A stretch of DNA of 64,000 nt, taken from positions 1 to 64,000 of the forward strand of contig JAAELL010000252.1 in the NCBI GenBank assembly GCA_024226735.1. Reading direction: 5' to 3'. Positions 50,824 through 59,379 of this stretch are shown in pieces. Source of the DNA: a bacterium (GTDB lineage Bacteria > Planctomycetota > UBA1135 > GCA-002686595). The notes beneath the pieces are model-generated. The model was not told the origin of the DNA, did no database searches, and saw only the letters and a list, made by a program, of their open reading frames with translations. The first letter of the stretch is position 1, and each line of letters starts with the position of its first letter. A program made the position numbers and the translations under genes.

Positions 50824-51706
50824 GGATCCTCCGGCCCCAAGCTACTCGATGACACGTCTGCCGTTCGTGATCGCCCCCGCCGCCGCCCTGACCGGTGACC
50901 GGATCGTGATCGGCGATCAGCACGACAACGAAGCCGGGCCGCTCGCGGGTGCGGTCTACGTCTACGAGCGCGTTGCGGGTGACTGGTCGTTTGCCGCCAA
51001 GCTCACCCCCGACCCTGCGCACTACCCGGGCCAGATGGGGACGACGATTGCCATCCGCGGCACGACGATCGCTACGGGCGTGCCGCGCAGCGGCGAGTTC
51101 CAACACGACGGGGGCGTCCAGCTCTTGCGCGAGCTGCCCGGCGGATGGGCGCGGGGCGCGTATCTCGTGGGGACGCGACTGGAGCGTAGCGAGCTCGGCT
51201 GGGGGCTAGCGCTCTCCGACCGGCATCTCGCCGCGGGAGCCCGCATGCTCGACGACGGAATCGGGAACACCGGTGGCGCGTTCACCTACCGCATGGACTG
51301 CGCGATCGGGACCAGCTACTGCGGACCGGCCGTTCCCAACTCGAGTGGCGCGTCAGCGTCGATGGCGGCCGAGGGCAGCGCGCGGATCGTCGATCGGGAC
51401 GTGGTCCTCGTCGCGAGCGGTCTGCCGGTCTCGGAGCTCGGGTACTTCCTCGTCGCGCGCCGCCAGGGGCTGGCCCAGCCGGCGGGCTCGGCGGGGTTTC
51501 TGTGCCTGGGCGGCGAAGTCGGTCGCTTCCGCGCGATCGCGGAGATCATCGAAGGGCCAGAGGCGAGTCTGCGCATCGATGTTGGCGCGCTTCCCCTCGC
51601 GGGTGCGCCCGGCGCCGCAGTGGGAGAGACGTGGAACTTCCAGTGCTGGTTCCGGGACGGCTCGACGAGCAGTTTTACCGACGCTGTTGCGATCCGATTC
51701 GAGTGA
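50822..51706 (+). pseudogene. 5'-truncated FG-GAP protein with shared C-terminal domain
   Basis: The open frame gives about 294 residues: two to three FG-GAP-like units (LTGDRIVIGDQHDNEAG, GAVYVYERVAGDWSFAAKL) and the C-terminal domain (TSYCGPAVPNSSGASA, FLCLGGEVGRF, ETWNFQCWFRD). It has no signal peptide, its first FG-GAP unit starts mid-motif, and its possible starts (50822 or 50849) leave no promoter space because the opposite-strand gene begins at 50823. All family members elsewhere are secreted, so I read it as a fragment cut off by a rearrangement; translation from 50849 is not excluded. Confidence 0.65.
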
Positions 51707-51740
51707 GACGGGCCCGCCTCGGCGTGGCTCGGGCAGGTCC

Positions 51741-53966
51741 TTATCGAAGCAATCCCGCGTCGAGCAAGGCCTGCCCGGCCCACGTCGGCAGCTCGATCAA
51801 CTCGGCCGCCGTCGCCTCGAAACCCTCGAGGGTCGTGCGCGCGTCCTCGGTCTTCTCGGCCTGGACCTGCGCGGCCGCCATCTCGAGGCGCACCAAGTGC
51901 GCGCCGCCCTCGATGTAGTCGCGGGAGACGCGCACGCTCTGGCGGTAGTTGCGGATCGCGACCTCGGGCTTGCGGTCGGCGATGTGCTCGCGCGCGAACA
52001 GCAGCTGTGCGTTGGCGAGCAGGCCGTCCGCAAGGAGCTTGTCGCCCGCGGAGCGGTGCTCCTGCGCGAGCTGATAGGACACGTTCGGATCGTGCACGGC
52101 GTAGCGCGCGTCGAGCTTGCTCAACAGGAAGTGCGCGAGCCCGGGCCGGCCACGCAGGAGCTGCTCGGCACCGGCGCGGCGCACCCAGGCGGGCTCGAGC
52201 GCGTCCTCGCGCTCGAGCTCGGCGAGCGCATCGATCAACGCGTCGGAATCGCCCGAGTCGAGGGCGAGCTGGGTTCGGTTCTGAAGGAGCACCGGGCTCG
52301 TCGCGTCGATCTCGCCCGCGCGGTCGTAGTACCGGCGCGCTTCCCCGAAGTTCTTGCCGCGCGCATGCAGGCTGCCGAGCCCGACGAGGTGCTCGAAGTT
52401 CCACGGCCGGAGCAGGAGCGCTTGTTCGCGCACGAGGCGTTCGGCCCCCGAGCGGTCGCGCGCGCGCTCGAGCTGAGCACGCTGGGACAGGGCGGCGACC
52501 GAGTCGGGGCACGCGTCGAGCGCGTCGTCGAGAATCGGGCCGAGCCGCGTCGAGCGCAGCCGCGTTTCGCCGTTCATCTCGACGGTGATGCGCGCGAGGC
52601 GCGAGAGCGCCGCGCCGTGCCGCACGAAGTCGTAGGCCGCGCTCGCACGCACGGCGAGCAGGACGACGCACGCGAGCGGGAGCAGGGGCGCCAGGCGGCG
52701 CTTGGGACGCTGGGCGTCGTCCTCGTTCTTGCCCTCGTTCTTGCCCTCTGGCCCACCGGCGAGCGCACCCAGGACGAGGAACGCGATCGGTGCCGACGCG
52801 ACGCCGTACAGGAGCGGCGCGTTCGCCAGCGCGCTCGTGAGCAGGGCGACCGTCGCGAGCCCGAGCGTCTGGCGCATCACGTCCCGTGCGAAGAGCGCAC
52901 GCAAGGCGCGCAGGCCGGCGAGCGCGAGGAACAACGCCCACGCGGCGCCGCCGACCAGGCCGAGCTCGGCGAAGCCCTCGAGCCAGTCGTCGTGCGCGTG
53001 CTCGACCTCGATCGGCGTGGGCTCGCGGCGCTGCAGGGACGACACGAGCGTCTCGGCCGGATCGCGGTAAGGGGGGAAGGCGGCTTGGAACTGTCCTGGG
53101 CCGACCCCGACGAAGGGATGGTCGAGCACCATCGCCGGCAGGGCGCGCGCCGTGCGCAAGCGGAACTCGACTCCGCCTCCCGCGGGTGGCGGCGCGAGCG
53201 CGCTCGCGGCGGGAGTGGCGTGGGCGGGACGGTCCGCGCGCACCGCGCGCCATCCGAAGGGCAGCGCGAGCAACAGGCACGCGACGAGCCCCAGCCGGGC
53301 GTGTCGCGCGAGCGGGCGGTGCTTGAGCGAGAGCACGATGCCGAGTGCGATCGCGAACCCGAGGCTCACGACGCCGGTCCAGACCGGCACCGAGGCGACG
53401 TACCACGCGTAGACCAGCGTCGCGGCCAGGCCGAGCACGCGCACGAAGCCCGTGCCCGCCAAGAAGACGCCCAGGCCGCAGAGCGCGCCGGGCAGCGCGG
53501 CCTCCGACAGGTCGCCCGTGTTTCCCAGGACTCCCGCCGGTCCGTCGAACGTGAGGACCGGCAGCGTCAGCGCCAGCGAGAGGCACGCGAGGCCGAGCGC
53601 CAGCACCGCGCGACCACGATCCGCGAGGCTCGCGCCGCACAAGTACAGGGCGAGCCCGGTCCAGAGGGTGAGTAGCGCCCGCCGAGCCTCGAAGGAATCG
53701 ACCGCCACGGTGCGTGCCCCGAGCTCGGCGATCGTGATCACGATCAGGAGCGGGACGAGGCCGCGGGCGCGTAGCGGCGTCCTGCGCGCGACGAGTAGCG
53801 CGGCCGGGATCAGCGTCGCGAGCGCCGCGACGCCGGCGGCGGTCGACGCGGTCGTGGGGACGTCGCGTAGTGGCGCGCCCGGCCCGAACCACACCAGCAG
53901 GGCGGCGGGCAGGAGGGCGGCGAGGGCCTGGGCGGCGTCGAAGGGATGGGACGAGCTCTCGGACAT
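51741..53966 (-). CDS. O-antigen ligase-like membrane protein with C-terminal TPRs
   Basis: A 741-residue protein with about ten membrane helices in the first 450 residues and tetratricopeptide-like repeats after. The Wzy_C/O-antigen ligase region is visible as HPFVGVGPGQFQAAFPPYRD followed by the conserved periplasmic block VEHAHDDWLEGFAELGLVGG. The C-terminal part (for example PWNFEHLVGLGSLHARGKN and ARRYYDRAGEIDATSPVLL) is TPR-like. It would join or polymerise lipid-linked glycans in the periplasm. Convergent with the FG-GAP remnant. Confidence 0.85.
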   Translation of the reverse strand: MSESSSHPFDAAQALAALLPAALLVWFGPGAPLRDVPTTASTAAGVAALATLIPAALLVARRTPLRARGLVPLLIVITIAELGARTVAVDSFEARRALLTLWTGLALYLCGASLADRGRAVLALGLACLSLALTLPVLTFDGPAGVLGNTGDLSEAALPGALCGLGVFLAGTGFVRVLGLAATLVYAWYVASVPVWTGVVSLGFAIALGIVLSLKHRPLARHARLGLVACLLLALPFGWRAVRADRPAHATPAASALAPPPAGGGVEFRLRTARALPAMVLDHPFVGVGPGQFQAAFPPYRDPAETLVSSLQRREPTPIEVEHAHDDWLEGFAELGLVGGAAWALFLALAGLRALRALFARDVMRQTLGLATVALLTSALANAPLLYGVASAPIAFLVLGALAGGPEGKNEGKNEDDAQRPKRRLAPLLPLACVVLLAVRASAAYDFVRHGAALSRLARITVEMNGETRLRSTRLGPILDDALDACPDSVAALSQRAQLERARDRSGAERLVREQALLLRPWNFEHLVGLGSLHARGKNFGEARRYYDRAGEIDATSPVLLQNRTQLALDSGDSDALIDALAELEREDALEPAWVRRAGAEQLLRGRPGLAHFLLSKLDARYAVHDPNVSYQLAQEHRSAGDKLLADGLLANAQLLFAREHIADRKPEVAIRNYRQSVRVSRDYIEGGAHLVRLEMAAAQVQAEKTEDARTTLEGFEATAAELIELPTWAGQALLDAGLLR

Positions 53967-54044
53967 GCAGGTCGTTCCTCGGACGCGCCGGTCAGCCCCT
54001 TAGTCCCATCAAGTCTCTGCGTTCCGGCAACTTTCCACGCCCCG

Positions 54045-54992
54045 TCAACCGCCTGTACGCTCGGCGGCACCTTCGGCGACGGCCCGCGAGACGATCGCAT
54101 CGACGAAGGGCTCGGGCTCGAAGGGCTCCAGGAGCTCGAGCGACTCACCCGTGCCGATGTACTGGACGGGGAGGCCCAGGGCCTCGTGGATCCCGAACAC
54201 GGCGCCGCCGCGCGCGGTGCCGTCGAGCTTGGCGACCACGAGGCCCGTCACCTCGACGGCCGCGGTGAACTGCTTCGCCTGCTCGATCGCGTTCTGGCCG
54301 TTCGTGCCGTCGATGACGAGCCAGGTGTGGTGGGGGGCATCGGGGATCTTCTTCGCGATCACGCGCCGCACCTTGGCCAGCTCGTCCATCAGGTTGCGCT
54401 GGGTGTGCAGCCTGCCCGCCGTGTCGATCAGGACGACGTCGATGTCGCGCGCGAGGGCCGCGGACACCGTGTCGAAGGCGACGGCCGCGGGATCGGCATT
54501 GTCCTTGTTCTGGCGTACGATCTCGGCGCCGTTGCGCTCGGCCCAGATCGCGAGCTGGTCGGCGGCGGCGGCCCGGAACGTGTCGCCCGCGCCGAGCAGG
54601 ACCGACTTGCCCTGTGTCTTGAAGCGGTGCGCGAGCTTGGCGATCGAGGTCGTCTTGCCCGAGCCGTTCACGCCGACGACGAGGATGACCTCCGGCTTGT
54701 GCGTCAGCTCGACCTCGCCGCCGCCCTCGCCGAGCTTTCCGAGCAGCGTCGTGCGCAGGCACGTGCGCACGTCGTCCTCGCCCTTCAGCTCGCCGCGCTT
54801 GTGCAGGCGCGCCAGCTCTTCGGTCAGCTCACCAGCGATCGGGCCGAGGTCCGATGTGTAGAGCAGCTCCTCGAGCTCGGACAGGAGGTTCTCGTCGATC
54901 GGCCGGCCACCCTTGAAGAGTCCGGTCAGGCCGTCCGAGATTGCCGTTCTCGTCTTCGACAGGCGGCTCTTCAGTCGGTCGAGTAGCCCCAT
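54045..54992 (-). CDS. ftsY: Signal recognition particle receptor FtsY
   Basis: A 315-residue FtsY comprising only the N and G domains without a long acidic A region. GTPase motifs: VVGVNGSGKTTSIAKLA (P-loop), GAGDTFRAAAADQL, LIDTAGRLHTQ, and AKLDGTARGGAVF, ending YIGTGESLELLEPFEPE. FtsY docks the SRP-ribosome complex at the membrane for co-translational insertion. The ATG at 54992 overlaps the nusB stop (TGATG), and ribH, nusB and ftsY form one operon. Confidence 0.95.
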   Translation of the reverse strand: MGLLDRLKSRLSKTRTAISDGLTGLFKGGRPIDENLLSELEELLYTSDLGPIAGELTEELARLHKRGELKGEDDVRTCLRTTLLGKLGEGGGEVELTHKPEVILVVGVNGSGKTTSIAKLAHRFKTQGKSVLLGAGDTFRAAAADQLAIWAERNGAEIVRQNKDNADPAAVAFDTVSAALARDIDVVLIDTAGRLHTQRNLMDELAKVRRVIAKKIPDAPHHTWLVIDGTNGQNAIEQAKQFTAAVEVTGLVVAKLDGTARGGAVFGIHEALGLPVQYIGTGESLELLEPFEPEPFVDAIVSRAVAEGAAERTGG

Positions 54993-55474
54993 CAGTCACC
55001 CTCACTGGCCTGGACGGTCTTTTCCTCCACGCCTCCGCCGTCCGCGACGTCGGTGCCCTCATCGTCGTTCGCGGCGTGGTTGTTCTTGATCTTGTCGAGG
55101 ATGCCGTTGATGAACGCGCCCGAGTTGGAGGTCGAGTAGCGCTTGCCCAACTCGATCGCTTCGTTGATCGCGACCTTCGGCGGGATGTCGTCACAGTGGA
55201 GCAGCTCGTACGCGGCGAGCCGGAGCACGTTGCGGTCGATGACCGCCATGCGCGAGATCTGCCAGTTCTGCGCGACGACCTGGATCTCGGAGTCGATTCC
55301 CGTCTGCGCGCTGAGCGTGCCCGTGACGATGCGCTTGGCGAATCGGCACGTCTCGGCGTCGCGCTCCTCTTCGCGCAGGAACTCCGCCAGATCGTCGGCC
55401 TTGGTCTCGCCGAGCAGGTCGACTTGGTAGAGGAACTGGAGCGCCAGCTCGCGAGCTCTGGTGCGCTTCTTCAT
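54992..55474 (-). CDS. nusB: Transcription antitermination factor NusB
   Basis: A 160-residue NusB. RARELALQFLYQVDLLGE at the N-terminus and the C-terminal PPKVAINEAIELGKRYSTSN with FINGILDKI are diagnostic; together with NusE it binds boxA RNA in rRNA antitermination. An acidic tail of about 20 residues is extra. Start 55474 overlaps the ribH stop as ATGA; the longer upstream frame is ribH out of frame. The ribH-nusB order is widely conserved in bacteria. Confidence 0.95.
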   Translation of the reverse strand: MKKRTRARELALQFLYQVDLLGETKADDLAEFLREEERDAETCRFAKRIVTGTLSAQTGIDSEIQVVAQNWQISRMAVIDRNVLRLAAYELLHCDDIPPKVAINEAIELGKRYSTSNSGAFINGILDKIKNNHAANDDEGTDVADGGGVEEKTVQASEGD

Positions 55475-56010
55475 CGCTGAGTCTCCGGTGTTCGTTGTGC
55501 TCGGTCGAGGGCTTCGAGCGTCGCGAGCGCGGCGCGTGCGACCTCCCGCCCCTTGTCTTCGCCGTCTTCGCCGCCGCCCTTGTTTGCCTGGGGGCTTGCC
55601 TGCGGGGGGAGAGCGCGCGCGCGCGCCTGCTCGATCGTCTGGCACGTGAGCACGCCCATGAGGATCGGCTTGTCGGTCTCCAGCATGGCCTGGACGATGC
55701 CCTGCGTCGCGCCCATCGCCACGTACTGATCGTGCGTCGTCTCACCCTTCAGGATCAAGCCGAGGCACAGCACCGCGTCGACGTCGTCGCGGCGCGCGAA
55801 GCGCCGTGCGACCAGCGGCAGCTCGAACGAGCCCGGCACCCACGCAACCTGAAAGTCGTTCTCGGCCATGCCCGACGCGAGCAGCTCCTGGCGGGCGGAC
55901 TCCAGCATGGCACCGGTCAACTCGTCGTGGAATCGCGAGACGACCGCAGCGATCCGGACACCGGGTCGTTGCGTGCGCGCACGTTCCGAGCTTTTCGGAT
56001 CGAGGGCCAT
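55471..56010 (-). CDS. ribH: 6,7-dimethyl-8-ribityllumazine synthase
   Basis: A 179-residue lumazine synthase, the penultimate riboflavin step, which condenses 5-amino-6-ribitylaminouracil with 3,4-dihydroxy-2-butanone 4-phosphate. Family motifs: VVSRFHDELTGAMLESA, WVPGSFELPLVARRFAR, VLCLGLILKGETTHDQYVA and GVLTCQTIEQARAR. It is about 20 residues longer than usual, through an N-terminal extension and a Gly/Asp/Lys-rich insertion before the final helix. First gene of ribH-nusB-ftsY. Confidence 0.95.
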   Translation of the reverse strand: MALDPKSSERARTQRPGVRIAAVVSRFHDELTGAMLESARQELLASGMAENDFQVAWVPGSFELPLVARRFARRDDVDAVLCLGLILKGETTHDQYVAMGATQGIVQAMLETDKPILMGVLTCQTIEQARARALPPQASPQANKGGGEDGEDKGREVARAALATLEALDRAQRTPETQR

Positions 56011-56512
56011 GGTGGATTCGTAAGGAGCGTTGGGGGCTTTCGGGCCGGACCATGGTAGTCGGGCTGGACGGGGGGTCCAGGGGTAGTGCCCATTTCCGGC
56101 GGAACTCGAAGGGCCTCTCCGGGGCAGCGGGAGGTGGGCTCGCGCGATTTGGCTGAATCCGTGTGCGGTTTCGCGACGCACCTCGCTGAGACATGTAGAC
56201 GCACCCTGGTCGTCGCGAGACAGCAACTCTTCTCACCCCTTTGAATGCTCCCGTCTCCGCGCCGAACAGGGTGCCGTTGTATTTGCGGTGCGCGAACTCG
56301 GACACGCTTCGATTGTCGTCAGTTCGCGGTTCGCTCGGAGTGCTTCAAGAGCATCGAGATATGGGCGAAACACGCCCTCGTCGTTGGGGACAACGAGCAA
56401 TCCGCGCAGCAACTGTTCGTTCTTCTTGGAATCCCTGCTGCAACAGAAAGGCCCGCGCGGCTGCTCCGTTCGAACCAATGGATCGACTAGGTCCTTTGCC
56501 TTTGGTTCCGAC
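56011..56512. other. Gene-poor stretch between ribH and the next FG-GAP gene
   Basis: About 500 bases between the divergent ribH and FG-GAP genes, with visibly lower GC after about 56170 than the rest of the window. Short open frames exist on both strands (for example minus 56233-56514, 93 residues) but none has a recognised motif. Promoters for both flanking genes are expected here; I could not identify -35/-10 pairs with confidence. Confidence 0.5.
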
Positions 56513-58141
56513 ATGAAGCACTTCGAATCGATGCGCGCACTGGCGAAACGCGCGGCAGTTGTTTGCCTCTACGCCCTTCCCGTTCTGGCGCTCGATCGGA
56601 TTGCCATGGCGCAATTCAGCGGTGACGCCGTGATCCTCGATCCGGGGACAGGCGAGACGGCTGATTTCTTTGGCCTCACCAGCTCACTGTCGGGCGATCG
56701 CCTCGCCGTCGGTGCGATGCGTGCCTCGAACCCCGAAGGTCGGGTGTACCTGTTCGAGCGCAGCGGCGACACGTGGATCTCGATCGGCGCCGTCGCCGGT
56801 GATGCCGACTCCAACCAGCTCTTCGGCTCCGGCGTCGAGCTCTTCGGGGACACGCTGATCGTCGCCGACAACGAGCCGTACAACGGCAAGGCGCGCTTCC
56901 ACGCGTTCGAGAGCGTCGGTGGGGAGTGGGCGCCGACCCAGGTGTTCATGACTAGCGGCGAGGCGGGTGAGAGCGCACGCCTCCTCACGCTCGCCGCGGA
57001 CTTCGCGATCATCGGTGCGCCGAAGGCCGACCACCCGCAGGCGAACGAAGCCGGAGCGGTCTATTTCTTCGAGCGGGTCGGCGGCGTGTGGACCGAGACG
57101 CGCAAGCTCTTCGCCGATCGGCCGCGCGACGGCGCGCAGTTCGGTGGCGCTGCTGCGCTCTCCGGGAACCATCTCGTGATCGGCGAGCAGACCCACGAGT
57201 ACAAGGACAACGCCGTGTACTTCTTCGAGCGTGGGCCCAACGGCTGGGCGGAAACCGAGCGCGTACTCGCCAGCGACGGATCGCCGTGCGATCTGTTCGG
57301 CAAGGAGCTCGCGATCGAGGGCACCCTGGCCATCGTCGCGGCGCCCGAGAAGAACGGCGCGTGGCACCGCGAGGGCGCCGTCTACGTATTCGAGCGCCGC
57401 GCATCGGGCTGGGTCGAGACCGGTTCGTTGACGGAGACGTTCGCCAACCGGGGTGCGTTCGCGAACCGCTTCGGGGGGACGGTGGCGCTGTCGGGCAGGA
57501 GCCTGGTCGTGGGGGCGGCGGGGGCGACGCCCGCCCCGCGGGTCGGAGGGCAAGTCTTCCTCTACACCCGTGAAGCGGACGGCTCTTGGACGCGCGAGTG
57601 GAGCGTCGACGGAGAGGAGTTCGCCTACCTCGGGCTGAGCGTCGAGATGAACGAGCGCTGGATGATGGCCGCGGCTCCCGATGCGATCAGTCAATCACCC
57701 AACGGATCACGCGCCTACGTCTGGCGGCGGGAAGGCGGGGCGGTCGCGACGAGCTACTGCCACCCTGACCCCGCTTCGACCGGAGGCGTCGTGGGGCTGC
57801 GCGCCGTCGGCAGCGAGACCGTCGCGCAGAACGAGCTGACGTTCCTCGTCGACGGGCTGCCGCAAGGCAGCTTCGCGTTCCTGCTCGCGTCGCGCGGCGC
57901 GGCCGACCGGCCGTTCCACGCAAGGCAGGCGATGCTTCTGTGCCTCGCGGATCCACTCGAGCGCGCCTCGGGAGTGTTCGGTGGCCCCGCGTTCCAGCAC
58001 ACGGTCTCGGTTCCGTTCGACCTCACATCCTCACCGAACGGGATCGTCGTTCTTCCCGGGGAGAGGTGGCGGTTCCAGGTGTGGTATCGCGACGGGGGGA
58101 CGACCAACACGTCGGTCGCCGTGTCGATCGACTTCCGGTAA
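56513..58141 (+). CDS. Secreted FG-GAP repeat protein with diverged C-terminal domain
   Basis: A 542-residue protein: signal peptide (about 1-33, ending RIAMAQ), six to seven FG-GAP-like blades of the form FGxxxSLSGDRLAVGAxxxxxGRVYLFERSGDTW, and a C-terminal domain from about residue 417 that is a distant member of the shared family (TSYCHPDPASTGGVVG, MLLCLADPLERAS, ERWRFQVWYRDGG). Blades lack the full DxDGDGxxD calcium loop. The ATG at 56513 is preferred; ATG 56531 would also leave a signal peptide. Ends 5 bases from a convergent gene. Confidence 0.8.
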   Translation: MKHFESMRALAKRAAVVCLYALPVLALDRIAMAQFSGDAVILDPGTGETADFFGLTSSLSGDRLAVGAMRASNPEGRVYLFERSGDTWISIGAVAGDADSNQLFGSGVELFGDTLIVADNEPYNGKARFHAFESVGGEWAPTQVFMTSGEAGESARLLTLAADFAIIGAPKADHPQANEAGAVYFFERVGGVWTETRKLFADRPRDGAQFGGAAALSGNHLVIGEQTHEYKDNAVYFFERGPNGWAETERVLASDGSPCDLFGKELAIEGTLAIVAAPEKNGAWHREGAVYVFERRASGWVETGSLTETFANRGAFANRFGGTVALSGRSLVVGAAGATPAPRVGGQVFLYTREADGSWTREWSVDGEEFAYLGLSVEMNERWMMAAAPDAISQSPNGSRAYVWRREGGAVATSYCHPDPASTGGVVGLRAVGSETVAQNELTFLVDGLPQGSFAFLLASRGAADRPFHARQAMLLCLADPLERASGVFGGPAFQHTVSVPFDLTSSPNGIVVLPGERWRFQVWYRDGGTTNTSVAVSIDFR

Positions 58142-58146
58142 GTCGG

Positions 58147-59263
58147 TCAGGGGCAGAAGCGCACGCGCAACCCGTCCGACAGGTTGAACCCTGCGCCCAT
58201 CGCCTGCGGGTCGCGGAACCAGCATTGGAAGTGCCACGTCGAGCTCGGCGTGATCGAACTCAGGTCGAAGTCGACCGTCGACACCGCGTCGCCGCTCGCG
58301 TCGAGCTGCGTGACGCCGAGCCGATGCAACGTTCCGCCCGAGATGCACAGCGCGCCGTCGCCGAGCGGAATCGGGACCGAACGGTCTTCGGCGTACACGA
58401 AGATCGCCGTCTGGTCCGGGACCGCCGCGGTGACGGTCAGCTCGAACGTGTTGGCTGCGTGGCTGAGCGAGCGCCCGTAGCCGATCCGCGCGCCGGGTCC
58501 GGCCGAATGGGGGCTTGCGGCGCAGTAGGTCCGGGGCAGCTCGGGCGCCGCGGTCAGCACGTACACCGCCCCGGTCGCGGTCATCGCGGGCGCGGCCGTC
58601 AGGACGAAGTCCCGAGGCGCCCAGGAAGTCGGATGTGGACAGACCCTCGTGCGTCCGGATCAGCGCTCCGCTGTTTCCCGAGTAGACGTACAGGCGCCCG
58701 GCGTTGGTGCCAGCGGTGTCGTCCGCCGGCGCGCCGACGACGACGTCGTCGAAGCCGTCCCCGTCGACGTCGAGCGCGGTGCTGACGGAGGCTCCAAAGC
58801 GGTCGCCCGTGATCCCCGCCGACAGCGTATGGGCCAGGGTGCCGCTCGGGCCGAGCAGGATGTAGGCGACGCCGGGGCTCCCCGCGTTCGACGGCGCGCC
58901 GACGATCACATCGCCGAAACCGTCTCCGTCGACGTCCCCCGCGGGCGCGACGTCCGTTCCGAGCTGTGCAAAACTCGACGCGCCGTCGAACGTGAAGAGC
59001 GCTGCGCCGCCTACGCCGGCGTAGACGTACGCTCGACCCGCGTTTGTTCCCGCTCCGTCGTTGAACGGCGCGCCGACGATCAGATCTTGGACTCCGTCGC
59101 CGTCCACGTCTCCCGCGCTCAGGCCGACCCAGCCGAACTGGTCCCCTGGAGCCTCCCCGAGGAACGTGTCACCCAGATTGCAGGTTTCCCAAACCTGGGC
59201 CGGGGCGGCGGGGGAGAGAACGAAGAGCGAGAGAAGGGGTCCGAGGATCGGTGTCAGATTCAT
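58147..59263 (-). pseudogene. FG-GAP (integrin-like) protein, frameshifted, with shared C-terminal domain
   Basis: ATG at 59263 gives a signal peptide (MNLTPILGPLLSLFVLSPAAPAQ) and three FG-GAP repeats with calcium loops (GDVDGDGVQDLIVGAP, GDVDGDGFGDVIVGAP, LDVDGDGFDDVVVGAP). The fourth starts as SDFLGASG, then the correct sequence continues in another frame as DFVLTAAPAMTATGAVYVL to the C-terminal domain (RTYCAASPHSAGPG, GALCISGGTL, STWHFQCWFRD). Compared with the repeats, about 11-12 residues including the calcium loop are missing at the junction near 58600-58620, so a small out-of-frame deletion is the likely cause. Confidence 0.8.
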
Positions 59264-59326
59264 TGCGATCGTGGTGTCGTGGCCGCGGGGCCGTTGCCGG
59301 TGCCGGTCCAATGCAGTATCGCGCCA

Positions 59327-59374
59327 AATGGACCCACGTCGAGGTCCACTTTCCTTGTGTCTAGTGGTACCACT
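59327..59374. promoter_or_regulatory. Inverted repeats upstream of the MocR-type regulator gene
   Basis: A perfect 12-bp palindrome AGTGGTACCACT lies at 59363-59374, five bases before the ATG. Upstream, TGGACC (59329-59334) and GGTCCA (59343-59348) form an inverted repeat; on the minus strand the second reads AAAGTGGACC, similar to the AAAGTGG-type boxes reported for PdxR regulators. The layout suits autoregulation, and the divergent FG-GAP gene could share the control. Confidence 0.5.
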
Positions 59375-59379
59375 CGGAG

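Noticed and set aside
51730-51777. Inverted repeat CGGGCAGG/CCTGCCCG as a terminator
   Set aside because: The right arm is within the coding end of the ligase gene, the loop is 32 bases and no T-run follows; too weak to annotate.
56233-56305. GTLFGAETGAFKG on the minus strand, resembling the GAFTGA loop of sigma-54 activators
   Set aside because: Only about 13 residues match; no Walker A or B motifs around it and the upstream frame hits a stop within about 20 codons. Chance similarity or a remnant too small to support.
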